Counted from the first letter of the stretch, positions 32,805 to 41,834 are shown. The stretch is DNA of 64,000 nucleotides from Anaerolineales bacterium (GCA_020634885.1 JACKAW010000004.1:186001-250000); one strand, 5' to 3'. Made by a program: numbers and translations. The notes: generated from the letters alone by a model not told the origin.

Positions 32805-33980
32805 ATGAGAAAATATCTTTCGCGGCGCGATTTTATAAAACTGGCAGGGTTGGGGGTGGGCGCCATGGCTTTCCGCCCATTGTCTCGTCCGCTTACTGCA
32901 TTTGAGATTGACTATCGCTGGGACATTTTCAGTCAGCCCAAACGCCTGCCGCAGTTCCCTGGCAGTGAAATTATTGGGCGCGTCTGTGAGCCAGATGTGG
33001 ATATTCGCAGTTCGCCTACGAATAATACGATTTACAACAATTCAGTTGGCAGGCTGGCTGCCGATACATTGGTGGAATGGAATCGTGAAGTGGTTGGTGA
33101 AGTGCTTTATGGTTTGCAGAACCAAAAATATGTAGAAACTCCCAATGGATATGTTTATGGTTCCATTGTGCAGCCGACCCGCAATTTGCCCAATACACCC
33201 GTGACTGAACTCCCCAATGGGCAGGGTTTTTGGGCGGAAGTGACCGTGCCGTATATTGATATTGCCCACGAAGGGGTTGTTGCCTCGCCGTGGCTGCAAG
33301 ACCATATTAGTTATAACTTCCCGCCGCGCCTGTATTATGGGCAGGTGGTCTGGATCGATCAGGTTCGTACGAATAACGGCTTCCCTGAGTATCGCTGGAA
33401 TGAAGGCGCCAGTGGACATGGGTATGGCTACGGCGATTACGGCGAATTTTTCTGGGGAGATGGCGCGGGCTTCAAAATTCTCACCGATGCTGATGTCGCC
33501 CCGATCAGCCCGGATGTTGACCCGAACGAAAAGACCATCTCCATTGATCTGGATTATCAAACTCTCACCTGCTTCGAAGGTGGACGTGAAGTTTATTATT
33601 GTCAAATTTCATCCGGCAAACGTTACGACCCCGTTACCGGTGAAGTGGTGGATACATTTGCAACGCCCGCGGGAACTTTGATGACCTATTGGAAGATCAT
33701 CTCAAAGAATATGACGGCTGGTAATGAAGGTTCCGGATATTCCACACCGGCTGTGCCGTGGTGTACTTTTATTGCTTCGGGCGGGGTGGCTATTCATGGC
33801 GCTTTTTGGCACAATGCTTTTGGTGAACGAAAGTCTCACGGCTGTGTCAATGTAAAAAATGAAGATGCTAAGTGGATCTTCCGCTGGACCAGCCCATACG
33901 TTTCCCTTGTTACCAGCGAAGAACGCCGCGAATTACCCGACCACGGCACGATCATCAATTCGTACGAAACTGTATTCTAA
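32805..33980 (+). CDS. Tat-exported L,D-transpeptidase (YkuD) with SH3-like domain
   Basis: The 391-residue protein starts with a twin-arginine signal (SRRDFIKLAGLGVGAMAF), so it should be exported folded. Residues ~45-180 contain one or two SH3-like segments (VDIRSSPTNNTIYN). The YkuD catalytic domain (about 240-370) has the signature HGAFWHNAFGERKSHGCVN with nucleophile Cys347. L,D-transpeptidases make 3-3 peptidoglycan cross-links or attach proteins to the wall. AGGTG lies just before ATG 32805. It is 11 bp upstream of ccdA on the same strand; a Tat-exported Cys enzyme next to a thiol-reductant carrier is a sensible pair. Confidence 0.92.
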   Translation: MRKYLSRRDFIKLAGLGVGAMAFRPLSRPLTAFEIDYRWDIFSQPKRLPQFPGSEIIGRVCEPDVDIRSSPTNNTIYNNSVGRLAADTLVEWNREVVGEVLYGLQNQKYVETPNGYVYGSIVQPTRNLPNTPVTELPNGQGFWAEVTVPYIDIAHEGVVASPWLQDHISYNFPPRLYYGQVVWIDQVRTNNGFPEYRWNEGASGHGYGYGDYGEFFWGDGAGFKILTDADVAPISPDVDPNEKTISIDLDYQTLTCFEGGREVYYCQISSGKRYDPVTGEVVDTFATPAGTLMTYWKIISKNMTAGNEGSGYSTPAVPWCTFIASGGVAIHGAFWHNAFGERKSHGCVNVKNEDAKWIFRWTSPYVSLVTSEERRELPDHGTIINSYETVF

Positions 33981-33991
33981 AAGGAATCATC

Positions 33992-34723
33992 ATGGATATT
34001 TCCAACATTACCGTCTGGCTTGCCTTTCTTGCGGGTTTGGCATCCTTCCTTTCGCCTTGTGTATTCTCGCTTGTTCCCGCGTATGTTGGGTATTTGGGCG
34101 GCATTGCAGCGGGGAACACCGCTCCCGGCGAAAAACCGAGCCGTTGGGTTACCTTCTCACATGGGCTTGCTTTTGTGCTCGGCTTTAGCGTTGTGTTCGT
34201 TCTGCTGGGTGTAGCGGCTTCTTTTGCGGGCGGCTTGCTTTACGACCTGCGTTACTGGCTGGCTAAAATTGGCGGCGCGGTCGTTATCGTTTTTGGTTTG
34301 CACATGATCGGGGTATTCCACATCCCCTTCCTTGCCTACGATACCCGTGTGCAAAAAGCCCCCGATGCAAAACTCGGCTATCTCTCCTCTGCCATGATGG
34401 GCGTCTTCTTCTCGGCGGGCTGGTCTCCCTGTGTCGGTCCCGTGCTCGGCGCGATTTTGACCCTCGCCATCAATGGCGGCTCGATCTCTCAGGGCGCGGC
34501 GCTTCTGTCCTTCTATTCGGCTGGGCTCGCCATCCCATTCCTGCTTGCTGCTCTCGGCATTGGCTGGGTCACGACCATTCTTCGAAAGTACAACAAGACC
34601 ATGCGCTACGTGGAAATTGCAATGGGTGTGATCCTGGTTATTATCGGTTTTATGCTGTTCGCGGGCACTTTTGAGACCATTGCCCAGCAAGGACAGTTTT
34701 TCTTCATTGATTTCGGTTTGTAA
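33992..34723 (+). CDS. ccdA: CcdA-like thiol:disulfide transporter
   Basis: The 243-residue protein has six transmembrane helices and the two conserved Cys motifs of CcdA/DsbD-beta: FLSPCVFSLVPAYVGYLGG in helix 1 and SAGWSPCVGPVLG in helix 4. CcdA passes electrons from cytoplasmic thioredoxin to extracytoplasmic thiol-disulfide proteins. ATG 33992 has AAAGGAA upstream; an earlier ATG lies within the L,D-transpeptidase gene in another frame and is not credible. It may keep the upstream L,D-transpeptidase or the thioredoxin-like lipoproteins reduced. A terminator follows. Confidence 0.93.
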   Translation: MDISNITVWLAFLAGLASFLSPCVFSLVPAYVGYLGGIAAGNTAPGEKPSRWVTFSHGLAFVLGFSVVFVLLGVAASFAGGLLYDLRYWLAKIGGAVVIVFGLHMIGVFHIPFLAYDTRVQKAPDAKLGYLSSAMMGVFFSAGWSPCVGPVLGAILTLAINGGSISQGAALLSFYSAGLAIPFLLAALGIGWVTTILRKYNKTMRYVEIAMGVILVIIGFMLFAGTFETIAQQGQFFFIDFGL

Positions 34724-34738
34724 AACAAAAAATAATCA

Positions 34739-34778
34739 TAATCCCGCAGGCTGAAAAAAATTCCCTGCGGGATTATTG
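34739..34778 (+). terminator. Intrinsic terminator after ccdA
   Basis: A 12-bp stem TAATCCCGCAGG with CCTGCGGGATTA across a 13-nt A-rich loop, then TTGTTT. Confidence 0.75.
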
Positions 34779-34797
34779 TTTCATACGGGAGATGTTT

Positions 34798-35808
34798 ATG
34801 CTTAATGTAACTATTTTTACGAAAAAGAATTGCAAGTTGTGCGATGAAGTAAAAGCCGACCTGAAAGACCTGCAAACACAACATCCGCACCGGTTGGCAG
34901 AAATAGATATTGAATCTGATTCCGCCCTCTACGAAAAATACAAGGAGATCATCCCCGTTGTAGAAATAGGTCCCTACACGCTGCAAGCGCCCATCTCCCG
35001 CCAAAAATTACAGATCACGCTCGGAGCCGCCTCCGACCGAAAAACCCAACTCGAAACCCTCGACGACCCTATTTACAACTATAAAATGAAAAAAAGTAAA
35101 ACCCTCACACGCGGCGATAGAATTTCTTTCTGGATCGCCAAACGCTACCTGCTTCTCTTGAATCTATTCATGCTTTTTTATGCCGGTCTGCCCCTGCTCG
35201 CGCCGACATTTATGTACATAGGCTGGGAAACCCCCGCCAACATCATTTATCGGGTTTACAAACCGCTCTGTCACCAATTCGGTTTTCGCTCCTTCTTTCT
35301 TTTTGGCGAACAACCCTTTTACCCGGCGGCAGAAGCCCAAATGGAAGGCTACAAAACTTTTGAAGAAGCCACAGGCATTGTTAACGTCAGTGACCCATAC
35401 AGCATGAGCCGCTTCGATGCACGGAATTATATTGGCGATGCAACCGTTGGTTACAAGACCGCCCTATGCGAAAGAGACCTTGCGATCTACTTCGCAATTT
35501 TCATCTTCGGTATTATTTATAGCGTAACCGGACGCAAACTTAAATCATTGCCCTGGCTGCTTTGGCTGCTGCTCGCCATTGCCCCCGTTGGGTTGGATGG
35601 CTTCTCCCAACTCTTCAGCCAATTTAATTGGGACTGGCTCTCAAGCATCCTGCCGTACCGCGAAAGCACCCCCTACCTGCGTGTGCTTACCGGCGCATTC
35701 TTCGGATTCTTTACTGCCTGGTTTGCTTACCCCAACATCGAAGAATCCATGAACGACACCCGCCAGTATTACATCAAAAAATCAGCGGTCATTGAGGTCT
35801 CCGAGTAA
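34798..35808 (+). CDS. Glutaredoxin-like domain fused to DUF2085 membrane domain
   Basis: Residues 1-80 are a glutaredoxin-like domain (VTIFTKKNCKLCDEVKADL, Cys12/Cys15; IPVVEIG with cis-Pro) of the DUF836 kind. Residues ~110-320 are a DUF2085 membrane domain with four helices: YKPLCHQFGFRSFF (Cys158, His159), ALCERDLAIYF (Cys224, Arg, Asp) and PVGLDGFSQLF are its conserved marks. DUF2085 has no established function; its conserved Cys/His look redox- or metal-related. ATG 34798 has GGGAG seven bases upstream. It overlaps pgeF by one base (TAATG). Position after ccdA suggests membrane thiol chemistry, by inference. Confidence 0.85.
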   Translation: MLNVTIFTKKNCKLCDEVKADLKDLQTQHPHRLAEIDIESDSALYEKYKEIIPVVEIGPYTLQAPISRQKLQITLGAASDRKTQLETLDDPIYNYKMKKSKTLTRGDRISFWIAKRYLLLLNLFMLFYAGLPLLAPTFMYIGWETPANIIYRVYKPLCHQFGFRSFFLFGEQPFYPAAEAQMEGYKTFEEATGIVNVSDPYSMSRFDARNYIGDATVGYKTALCERDLAIYFAIFIFGIIYSVTGRKLKSLPWLLWLLLAIAPVGLDGFSQLFSQFNWDWLSSILPYRESTPYLRVLTGAFFGFFTAWFAYPNIEESMNDTRQYYIKKSAVIEVSE

Positions 35809-36587
35809 TGTCATTTACAGAAAAAGACGGGCTGCGCTTTTACCAGTTCGATATCTTCCCTAAAAATATTCTCAATGCTGTCTTAACCCGTCGGGGTGGC
35901 ATAAGCCCTGCCCCGTGGACTTCGTTGAATTTGAGCATTTCGGTTGGGGATGATCCCGCCCGCGTGGCAGCGAATCGGATGAAGGTGTTCAATGTGCTTG
36001 GACGCGACCCCGCCTCTTTACATGACGTATGGCTGGTCCACGGCACAGATATTATCTACGCTGATAATCCACGCCCATTAAACGAAGAAGTGCAAAAAGC
36101 CGACATCATCTTTACCGACAACCCTGAAGTGACCCTCTTCATGCGCTTCGCAGATTGCGTTCCCCTGTTATTTCACGATCCAAAAAAACATGTGATCGGT
36201 ATTTCGCACGCCGGATGGATGGGAACCGTGAAAGGCGTGGCAGAAGTTTCGATCAAAGCGATGCAGGAACGCTATGGTTCGAATCCCAGTGATGTGATCG
36301 CTGGGATCGGTCCTTCCATTAGTGTAGGACAATACGAGGTGGGCGAAGAGGTGGCAGCCCAATTCCGCGCAAAGTATGGCAAAGATACCGACCAGGTGAT
36401 TCAAGTTCGAGAAGGCAAAATATACCTCGACCTGTGGACTGCAAACGCACTGCAATTGCGAAGCATGGGCGTGGAGCAAATTCAGATCTCCGGCTTGTGT
36501 ACAGCCAGTCATTTGGACGACTGGTATTCGCACCGAGCCGAAAAAGGCAAGACCGGTCGGTTTGGAACGTTGCTGGCGATGGTGTAG
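35808..36587 (+). CDS. pgeF: Peptidoglycan editing factor PgeF (YfiH/DUF152)
   Basis: The 259-residue protein is a member of the YfiH/DUF152 family, zinc enzymes formerly called laccase-like and now known in E. coli to hydrolyse misincorporated amino acids from UDP-MurNAc. Metal-site segments are VHGTDI, MRFADCVPLLFHD (Cys, His) and ISHAGWMGT; the last usually reads HAGWRGT, so Arg is Met here. It starts on the last A of the previous stop. It heads a cluster with yggS, yggT and yggU, a known conserved group. Confidence 0.9.
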   Translation: MSFTEKDGLRFYQFDIFPKNILNAVLTRRGGISPAPWTSLNLSISVGDDPARVAANRMKVFNVLGRDPASLHDVWLVHGTDIIYADNPRPLNEEVQKADIIFTDNPEVTLFMRFADCVPLLFHDPKKHVIGISHAGWMGTVKGVAEVSIKAMQERYGSNPSDVIAGIGPSISVGQYEVGEEVAAQFRAKYGKDTDQVIQVREGKIYLDLWTANALQLRSMGVEQIQISGLCTASHLDDWYSHRAEKGKTGRFGTLLAMV

Positions 36588-36645
36588 GTATTTTTTCGGG
36601 GCTGAAAAGCTATCCGCTTTGATAAGCTCAAATTGCTGAATCAGG

Positions 36646-36675
36646 TTGAAGGTCAATGAAGAGGCGGGGTAAAAT
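36646..36675 (+). promoter_or_regulatory. Promoter of yggS (leaderless)
   Basis: TTGAAG (36646-36651), an 18-nt spacer and TAAAAT (36670-36675) end 6 nt before ATG 36682; there is no SD. Confidence 0.6.
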
Positions 36676-36681
36676 TTGGAT

Positions 36682-37410
36682 ATGAGCGAATTGATAAAAT
36701 CCATCCGTGAACGATATTTGAGGGCGCTGGATCGAATTGCATCCTCCGCTAAAAAAGCGGGGCGCACTCCTGAGGCGGTGAAATTGGTTGTTGTAACCAA
36801 GGCGCAGCCCGTGGAGGTGGTGCAGGCGGTAATTGATGCGGGGGCGGTTCTCCTTGGTGAGAATTATGCCGAAGAGGGTGTTACGAAAATCCAATCTTTG
36901 CAATATGGTTCTGCGGTAGAATGGCACATGATCGGGCATGTGCAGAGCCGAAAGGCGGCGCTCGTAGCTGCGAACTTTAACTTTATGCATTCATTAGACA
37001 GCCTGAAACTCGCCAAACGGCTCGACCGTTTTTGTGCAGAAGCTGGCAACGTGTTGCCTGTGCTGCTTGAGTTCAACGTGGGCGGCGAGGAAAGCAAAGG
37101 CGGCTGGGAAGCCTCAGATGAAACGAGTTGGCAGAGTTTACCTGAGGAAGTTGCACAAATTCTGGCTTTGCCAAATTTGCAGGTACGCGGAGTCATGTCT
37201 ATGCCGCCATTGGGTGAGAGTGCTGAATCTTCCCGTCCTTACTTTCAAAAGGCGTATCGTTTACAGCAATTTTTGAAAGGGCAGTTCCCGCAAGCGGATT
37301 TTTCGGAGCTTTCGATGGGGACGAGTTCAGATTATCAGGTGGCGGTTGAAGAGGGCGCAACATTTGTACGTGTGGGTACGGAGATCGTTGGTTCAAGATC
37401 GTATCAATAA
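36682..37410 (+). CDS. yggS: YggS-family PLP-binding protein
   Basis: The 242-residue protein is the conserved PLP homeostasis protein (PLPBP/YggS), which carries pyridoxal phosphate without a known reaction. The PLP lysine is Lys40 in KLVVVTKAQP. Other marks are LGENYAEEG, WHMIGHVQSRKA, LLEFNVGGEESKGG and the C-terminal SMGTSSDYQVAVEEGATFVRVGT that binds phosphate. Start is ATG 36682 rather than TTG 36676, because the -10 ends at 36675. It is followed by yggT. Confidence 0.96.
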   Translation: MSELIKSIRERYLRALDRIASSAKKAGRTPEAVKLVVVTKAQPVEVVQAVIDAGAVLLGENYAEEGVTKIQSLQYGSAVEWHMIGHVQSRKAALVAANFNFMHSLDSLKLAKRLDRFCAEAGNVLPVLLEFNVGGEESKGGWEASDETSWQSLPEEVAQILALPNLQVRGVMSMPPLGESAESSRPYFQKAYRLQQFLKGQFPQADFSELSMGTSSDYQVAVEEGATFVRVGTEIVGSRSYQ

Positions 37411-37422
37411 CCTGGAGCATCC

Positions 37423-37674
37423 ATGAGTAGTAACGCAGTTATTTCACTTTTTGTTCTTTTGCTTGAGTTCTTTACGTGGGTGGTTGTGGCAAATTCGATT
37501 CTATCTTTCTTTTTGCCGCCGTTTCATCCGGTGCGCGAAGCGCTTGAGCGTATTGTGGGTCCGTTTTTAAACCCAATCCGCAGTACGATGCCGTCTGCGG
37601 GTGGTTTGGACTTTAGTCCTTTGATCTTGATCCTGCTGATTCAGTTTGTTTCCATTCTTTTACGATCTCTATAG
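37423..37674 (+). CDS. yggT: YggT-family membrane protein
   Basis: An 83-residue protein with two transmembrane helices separated by the YggT motif (FHPVREALERIVGPFLNPIRSTMPSAGGLDFSPL is the family signature region, here residues ~33-67). It is a single-repeat YggT as in Gram-positive SepF clusters, and is linked to osmotic or division-related functions in other bacteria. SD TGGAG precedes ATG 37423. Confidence 0.9.
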   Translation: MSSNAVISLFVLLLEFFTWVVVANSILSFFLPPFHPVREALERIVGPFLNPIRSTMPSAGGLDFSPLILILLIQFVSILLRSL

Positions 37675-37685
37675 TGAGGTGAAAA

Positions 37686-37994
37686 ATGTCCAGAGAATAT
37701 GTTTTGCATGATGGTAAACGCGGCTCTGCTTTAGCGGTGCGGGTTACCCCCCGCGCAAGCCGGAATGAGATTGCCGGAGTATTGAATGACGGAACGATCA
37801 AGGTGCATCTTTCGGGCGAGGTAACGGAAGATAAGTTGAATGCTGAATTGGTCGCTTTTATTGCAGAGGTTCTTGGTGTGCCCCGAACCCGCGTAGATGT
37901 AGTGGCAGGTGAAGCGGGCAGGGATAAATTACTCTCTATCCTTGATATGGATGTTGCGACTGCTCATCAACGCATTGTGGCATATATGGATTAA
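37686..37994 (+). CDS. yggU: DUF167 (YggU) family protein
   Basis: A 102-residue DUF167 protein with the conserved core AVRVTPRASRNEIAGV, KVHLSGEVTEDKLN and VPRTRVDVVAGEAGRDKLL. Function is unknown but it is often encoded behind yggT, as here (11-bp gap, GAGGTG before the ATG). It closes the pgeF-yggS-yggT-yggU cluster. Confidence 0.92.
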   Translation: MSREYVLHDGKRGSALAVRVTPRASRNEIAGVLNDGTIKVHLSGEVTEDKLNAELVAFIAEVLGVPRTRVDVVAGEAGRDKLLSILDMDVATAHQRIVAYMD

Positions 37995-38023
37995 AAAAAA
38001 TCTTTTTAAAGCCGAACCCTGAT

Positions 38024-38070
38024 AGAGCATAAAACGGAATTCTTTGCTCCGTTTTATGCTCTATTTATTT
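38024..38070. terminator. Bidirectional terminator
   Basis: A 15-bp stem AGAGCATAAAACGGA / TCCGTTTTATGCTCT with a 9-nt loop lies between yggU and the converging transglycosylase gene. Confidence 0.75.
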
Positions 38071-38071
38071 T

Positions 38072-40498
38072 TTATGGTTGTGTGCCATTCGCATACAACC
38101 GGCTGTAAACGGCGTATATCTCGTAAATGCCTCGAATGTAGTTGCGTGTCTCTTCAAAGCGAACACTTTCGAGAAAGAGGTCTGGGTCGTTATTTGCAAG
38201 TTCCTGCCAGGCAAGGGCATTGCCGGGTCCGCCGTTGTAGGCGGCGAGGGTTGCGTAAAGGTCGCCGTTCAGCAGGCTGCGGTTTTTAGCCAGGTAGTAT
38301 GTTCCAAACATGACGCTAACGTAAGGACGGTAGAGGTCTTCTTCGGTATAGTTGGGTGGTTTTCCCAACTCAGAAGCAAGTTGCTGCCCTGTGGGTGCGA
38401 TGACCTGCATTAATCCATGCGCACCGGCATTGGAGCGAACAAATCCTTCAAAAAGGCTTTCCTGCCGTATGACGCTGTAAATGAATAAAGGATCAAATTC
38501 TCTGGCTTGTGCATTTGGGATGATCAGGTCTGAATAATACAATCCATACCGTACGCGGCTAAAGTAAGCCGGAGCCATCATGGATTCTGTGTGCTCGTCC
38601 AGTCCGGCAATCGTCAATACCTGACGGGCGGCAAATATCGCGGAGCGATACATGCCGAGGTCGAGCAAATAATTTGCCAACCGAAAACTATTTACAGCAT
38701 CGCCATTGGTTTCCAACTCCAACCGCAAGTTTTCAAATTCAAGGCGGGCGTTGTCAAACTCACCCAGTTGTAAAAATTCATTCCCGCGAATGATGCGCGG
38801 GTCAGAGGCAAGTTTTCCCAAATTAGCAAGGTTTACATCATCGCTAAGATTGAAGGTCAGGCGCATCCACACTTCGGCATCCACACGGTCTTTTGCGGGG
38901 TCAAAAGACAGGTTTGTAGATGCAGCCGGTGTAAATGGGGCTTTTCCCTGAAGCAGTTCGCGCGCACGTTCGCTGTAATAACTGCCGGGTGCAAGGTTTT
39001 GCCCTTCGCGCCAGGCATCTTCAGCAGAATTTTGCTGCCCCAGAGCTTGATAGGCTTTGCCGATCCATAACAACGCGCGGCTCTTGTCTTCTCCATTGAC
39101 GGAAAGCGCGAGACTTCGCTTGAAATAATCCAATGCGGGTTGTAAGTTGCCTCGGCGGTATTCCACAATACCGGAAAGAAACCCTGCGTAAGATGAACTT
39201 TGTGAGCCCGGGTACTCCAACATCACGCGCCCCCACGTCTCAATGGCTTTATCATATTGGGCATCGCGTTCGTAAATGCGTGCCGCACTCATTAAGTATT
39301 CAGAGGCTTGCGATGCGTTCGGGGAAAGGCTTACAAACTTCAATAAAGTTTCAGCGGCTTTGCTGTAATCGTTCTTTTGCGCCCATTCAAGAAAAGCCTT
39401 TTCACCCCAGGCGTCGCTCCAGCGGGTATGTGCAGAATAATTTGAAATAAAAATTTCATAGTCTGCGATGGCTTCATCATAAAAACCGAGGCTGCTTTTG
39501 CTTAGCGCGCGATAGTAATAAGCTGTGCCATCGTGGTCTATAGGGTTGCTTTGCAGGTAGCGGTCAAAGGCGGCAATGCCGACAGCATATTGCCCGGCGA
39601 AATAATCCACCAATCCACGATCCAATTCACTGACGGTTCCGCCTGCATCAAGCAGAGCGACCAGACTAAGATATGAATAATAAGACAGGGGATAATGTTC
39701 AATGGAATAGCGAAACCGCTCCACCGCCTCGGCATTTTGACCTTGAGCCTGATTCGCAAGCCCAGCCTCATACAACGCCTGAGCCTTTATGTAATCGCTG
39801 GAAGCTCGCCCAATGATGCCATCATATAGCTCGATGGCGGTTTCGTAGTTGCCGAGTTTTGCCTGAGTGGCGGCTACTTTTAAATCGAGGATGGTGTCGT
39901 CGCCTAGCGCATCTGCCTGAATGGCTGCGGTGTAGGCGGTTAGCGCGGCTGTATCGATATTCGCGTTGTAGAGAGCATCTCCGCGTAGTTCTTGAACATG
40001 CGCATCTAACAAACCGGGGCGCAGATTGAGGTAGTTTTGCCACGAGTCTGCTGCGGCGGCGTAATTCTCCAGTTTGTAATATACAAAGCCTTGAAGATAA
40101 TACGCCTGCCCATATTGCGGCGCTTGTGGGTATTCGGTAATGATGGTTTGCAGGGCTGCAAGGGTTTCGTTATATCGACGCCCCGCGTAATAGATTCTTG
40201 CTTCGCCCCAGAAGGCAGAGGCGCGCACGAACGGGTCGGGGGAGTCTTGCAGGGCAATTTCATAATGAAGCAGCGCTGTTTCGTAGTCGCCGTTGAAGAA
40301 TGCCTTGTCGCCCTCGCTCACACGGGCAGCGATTTGGGGAGTGGGGGTAATGCTTGGTGTGGCAGTTGCTGCGGGCGTGGCTGTCAGGCTGGGAGTAACC
40401 GTCCAACCGGGTGGGATGGCAGGAAGATTTTTTAGTGTGGAGCAGGCAATCAGGGAAACGGAAATCAAAAGTCCGAGTAGGAGGCGGGTGGTCTTCAT
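38072..40498 (-). CDS. Lipoprotein lytic transglycosylase with TPR repeats (Slt-like)
   Basis: The 808-residue protein starts with a lipoprotein signal (lipobox IACS near residue 19), a Pro/Thr linker, then about 580 residues of TPR-like helical repeats (FFNGDYETALLHYEIAL type) as in Slt70. The C-terminal catalytic domain has Glu680 in IRQESLFEG, the GLMQVIAPTG motif and AAYNGGPGNA, which define the family 1 soluble lytic transglycosylases that cleave MurNAc-GlcNAc with anhydro product. Promoter TTGACG-17-TATAAA ends 6 nt before ATG 40498, so the mRNA is probably leaderless. Confidence 0.93.
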   Translation of the reverse strand: MKTTRLLLGLLISVSLIACSTLKNLPAIPPGWTVTPSLTATPAATATPSITPTPQIAARVSEGDKAFFNGDYETALLHYEIALQDSPDPFVRASAFWGEARIYYAGRRYNETLAALQTIITEYPQAPQYGQAYYLQGFVYYKLENYAAAADSWQNYLNLRPGLLDAHVQELRGDALYNANIDTAALTAYTAAIQADALGDDTILDLKVAATQAKLGNYETAIELYDGIIGRASSDYIKAQALYEAGLANQAQGQNAEAVERFRYSIEHYPLSYYSYLSLVALLDAGGTVSELDRGLVDYFAGQYAVGIAAFDRYLQSNPIDHDGTAYYYRALSKSSLGFYDEAIADYEIFISNYSAHTRWSDAWGEKAFLEWAQKNDYSKAAETLLKFVSLSPNASQASEYLMSAARIYERDAQYDKAIETWGRVMLEYPGSQSSSYAGFLSGIVEYRRGNLQPALDYFKRSLALSVNGEDKSRALLWIGKAYQALGQQNSAEDAWREGQNLAPGSYYSERARELLQGKAPFTPAASTNLSFDPAKDRVDAEVWMRLTFNLSDDVNLANLGKLASDPRIIRGNEFLQLGEFDNARLEFENLRLELETNGDAVNSFRLANYLLDLGMYRSAIFAARQVLTIAGLDEHTESMMAPAYFSRVRYGLYYSDLIIPNAQAREFDPLFIYSVIRQESLFEGFVRSNAGAHGLMQVIAPTGQQLASELGKPPNYTEEDLYRPYVSVMFGTYYLAKNRSLLNGDLYATLAAYNGGPGNALAWQELANNDPDLFLESVRFEETRNYIRGIYEIYAVYSRLYANGTQP

Positions 40499-40504
40499 CC
40501 TGTT

Positions 40505-40533
40505 TTTATACTGGTAAACAGAATCAGCGTCAA
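40505..40533 (-). promoter_or_regulatory. Promoter of the transglycosylase gene (leaderless)
   Basis: On the minus strand TTGACG (40528-40533), an exact 17-nt spacer and TATAAA (40505-40510) end 6 nt before the ATG. Confidence 0.75.
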
Positions 40534-40569
40534 GCGAGGTTTGAGCCGGTTCTCATAAAATCTGAAATG

Positions 40570-40676
40570 TTGTGTGAGTGAGTTGGATGCACTATAATCC
40601 TTTTTGCACGTTATCCCATGCCTTGTCGCGGTGTCACGCCGATGCAAGGCTATAAAAATGTCAATTAAGGAGAAAT
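40570..40676 (+). promoter_or_regulatory. potD-like gene promoter and hairpin-containing leader
   Basis: TTGTGT (40570-40575), a 17-nt spacer and TATAAT (40593-40598) start a leader of about 70 nt. It contains a GCCTTG/CAAGGC stem around CGGTG/CGCCG (about 40620-40650), then AAGGAG before ATG 40677. Confidence 0.6.
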
Positions 40677-41828
40677 ATGAACACACACTACAAAATCCAT
40701 CGTTTGGCTCGGTTGATTTTGTCGAGCGTGCTGTTGATCGTTCTGACAGCCTGCGCCGCGAAAAGCGAGCCCACTGCTTCGGAAGAGCTCGTTACGTCCA
40801 GCGGGTTTGTTTGTCCCCTGCCCAACCCGCCGATTGAATTTGAAAGCAAAAAGATAAATATCTTTACATGGACGGAATATGTGCCCGCGGATATTTTTGA
40901 TTGTTTCGGGCTGGTCTACGGCGTGGAAGTGAATGTCGATTATTTTTCGTCTAACGAAGAGTTGTATTCAAAGGTTTCATTGGGCGCCGATGTAAACCCT
41001 TATGATGTCATTCACCCCAGTGACTATATGATCGGGGTCTTGATCCGTGAAGGCTTGCTGCAAGAGTTGGACATGACCCGCCTGCCAAATGAAGTCAATT
41101 TGGATTCCAATCTAACTGCTGCGTATGGCGATGCAAATAATTATATTGTTCCGTACCAAATGGGTACGCAAGCGATCATCTACAATACCGAAACTGTCAG
41201 TACGCCACCGACCTCTTGGGCAGATCTGTGGAGCCCCGAATATGAAGGTCGCATTGTAGCTGTGGATGACAGCCGCGTAGTGATCGGGGCAGCTTTATTG
41301 ACACTGGGCTATGACGTGAACGATACAGACCCGGCTCATTTGGCAGAAGCCAAAGAAAAGTTACTGGAGTTGATGCCGAACATCCGCGTTTTCGATAGCG
41401 ATAGTCCAAAAACTCCGCTTGTGGCAGGAGATGTAGACCTGGGCATTGTTTGGAATGGTGAAGCCTTTCTAACCCAAAGTGAAGATCCGCGCTTTGAGTA
41501 TGTCTTCCCGGAAGAAGGCTCGATCATCTTCTACGATGGTATGGGAATCTCTCCGACCGCAGCTCATAGTGATGCTGCCTACGCCTGGTTCAATTACTTA
41601 TTGCAGGGCGATACCAACTGGCTGACGCTGGTGGACTATCCCTACACCAACCCGAACAAAGCCGCCCTCGAATTTGCAAAGATCAATCATCCCGATGTAT
41701 ATGAGCCGTATTTCGCCTCTCCTATCACCAACACCCCGGCAGAAGAATTTGCTAAAGGGCACGAAGTGATCGACCTTGGTGCTGCCTTGTCTTTGTACGA
41801 CGAGTTATGGACTGAGATCAAGCAATAA
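40677..41828 (+). CDS. Spermidine/putrescine-binding lipoprotein (PotD-like)
   Basis: The 383-residue protein has a lipobox (LTAC, near residue 24) and the PotD/PotF fold: INIFTWTEYVPADIFDCF, FFSSNEELYSKV, YDVIHPSDYM, VPYQMGTQAIIYN, and the C-terminal YPYTNPNKAALE. These are periplasmic-type binding proteins of polyamine ABC importers. The cognate ATPase and permeases (PotA, PotB, PotC) are not adjacent: the gene stands alone with its own promoter and terminator, so it must work with components encoded elsewhere or have another role. Confidence 0.9.
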   Translation: MNTHYKIHRLARLILSSVLLIVLTACAAKSEPTASEELVTSSGFVCPLPNPPIEFESKKINIFTWTEYVPADIFDCFGLVYGVEVNVDYFSSNEELYSKVSLGADVNPYDVIHPSDYMIGVLIREGLLQELDMTRLPNEVNLDSNLTAAYGDANNYIVPYQMGTQAIIYNTETVSTPPTSWADLWSPEYEGRIVAVDDSRVVIGAALLTLGYDVNDTDPAHLAEAKEKLLELMPNIRVFDSDSPKTPLVAGDVDLGIVWNGEAFLTQSEDPRFEYVFPEEGSIIFYDGMGISPTAAHSDAAYAWFNYLLQGDTNWLTLVDYPYTNPNKAALEFAKINHPDVYEPYFASPITNTPAEEFAKGHEVIDLGAALSLYDELWTEIKQ

Positions 41829-41834
41829 AACTCT

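Noticed and set aside
35808..36587. Laccase (multicopper oxidase) call for the YfiH/DUF152 protein
   Set aside because: There is no multicopper oxidase motif; this family is now assigned as peptidoglycan editing factor.
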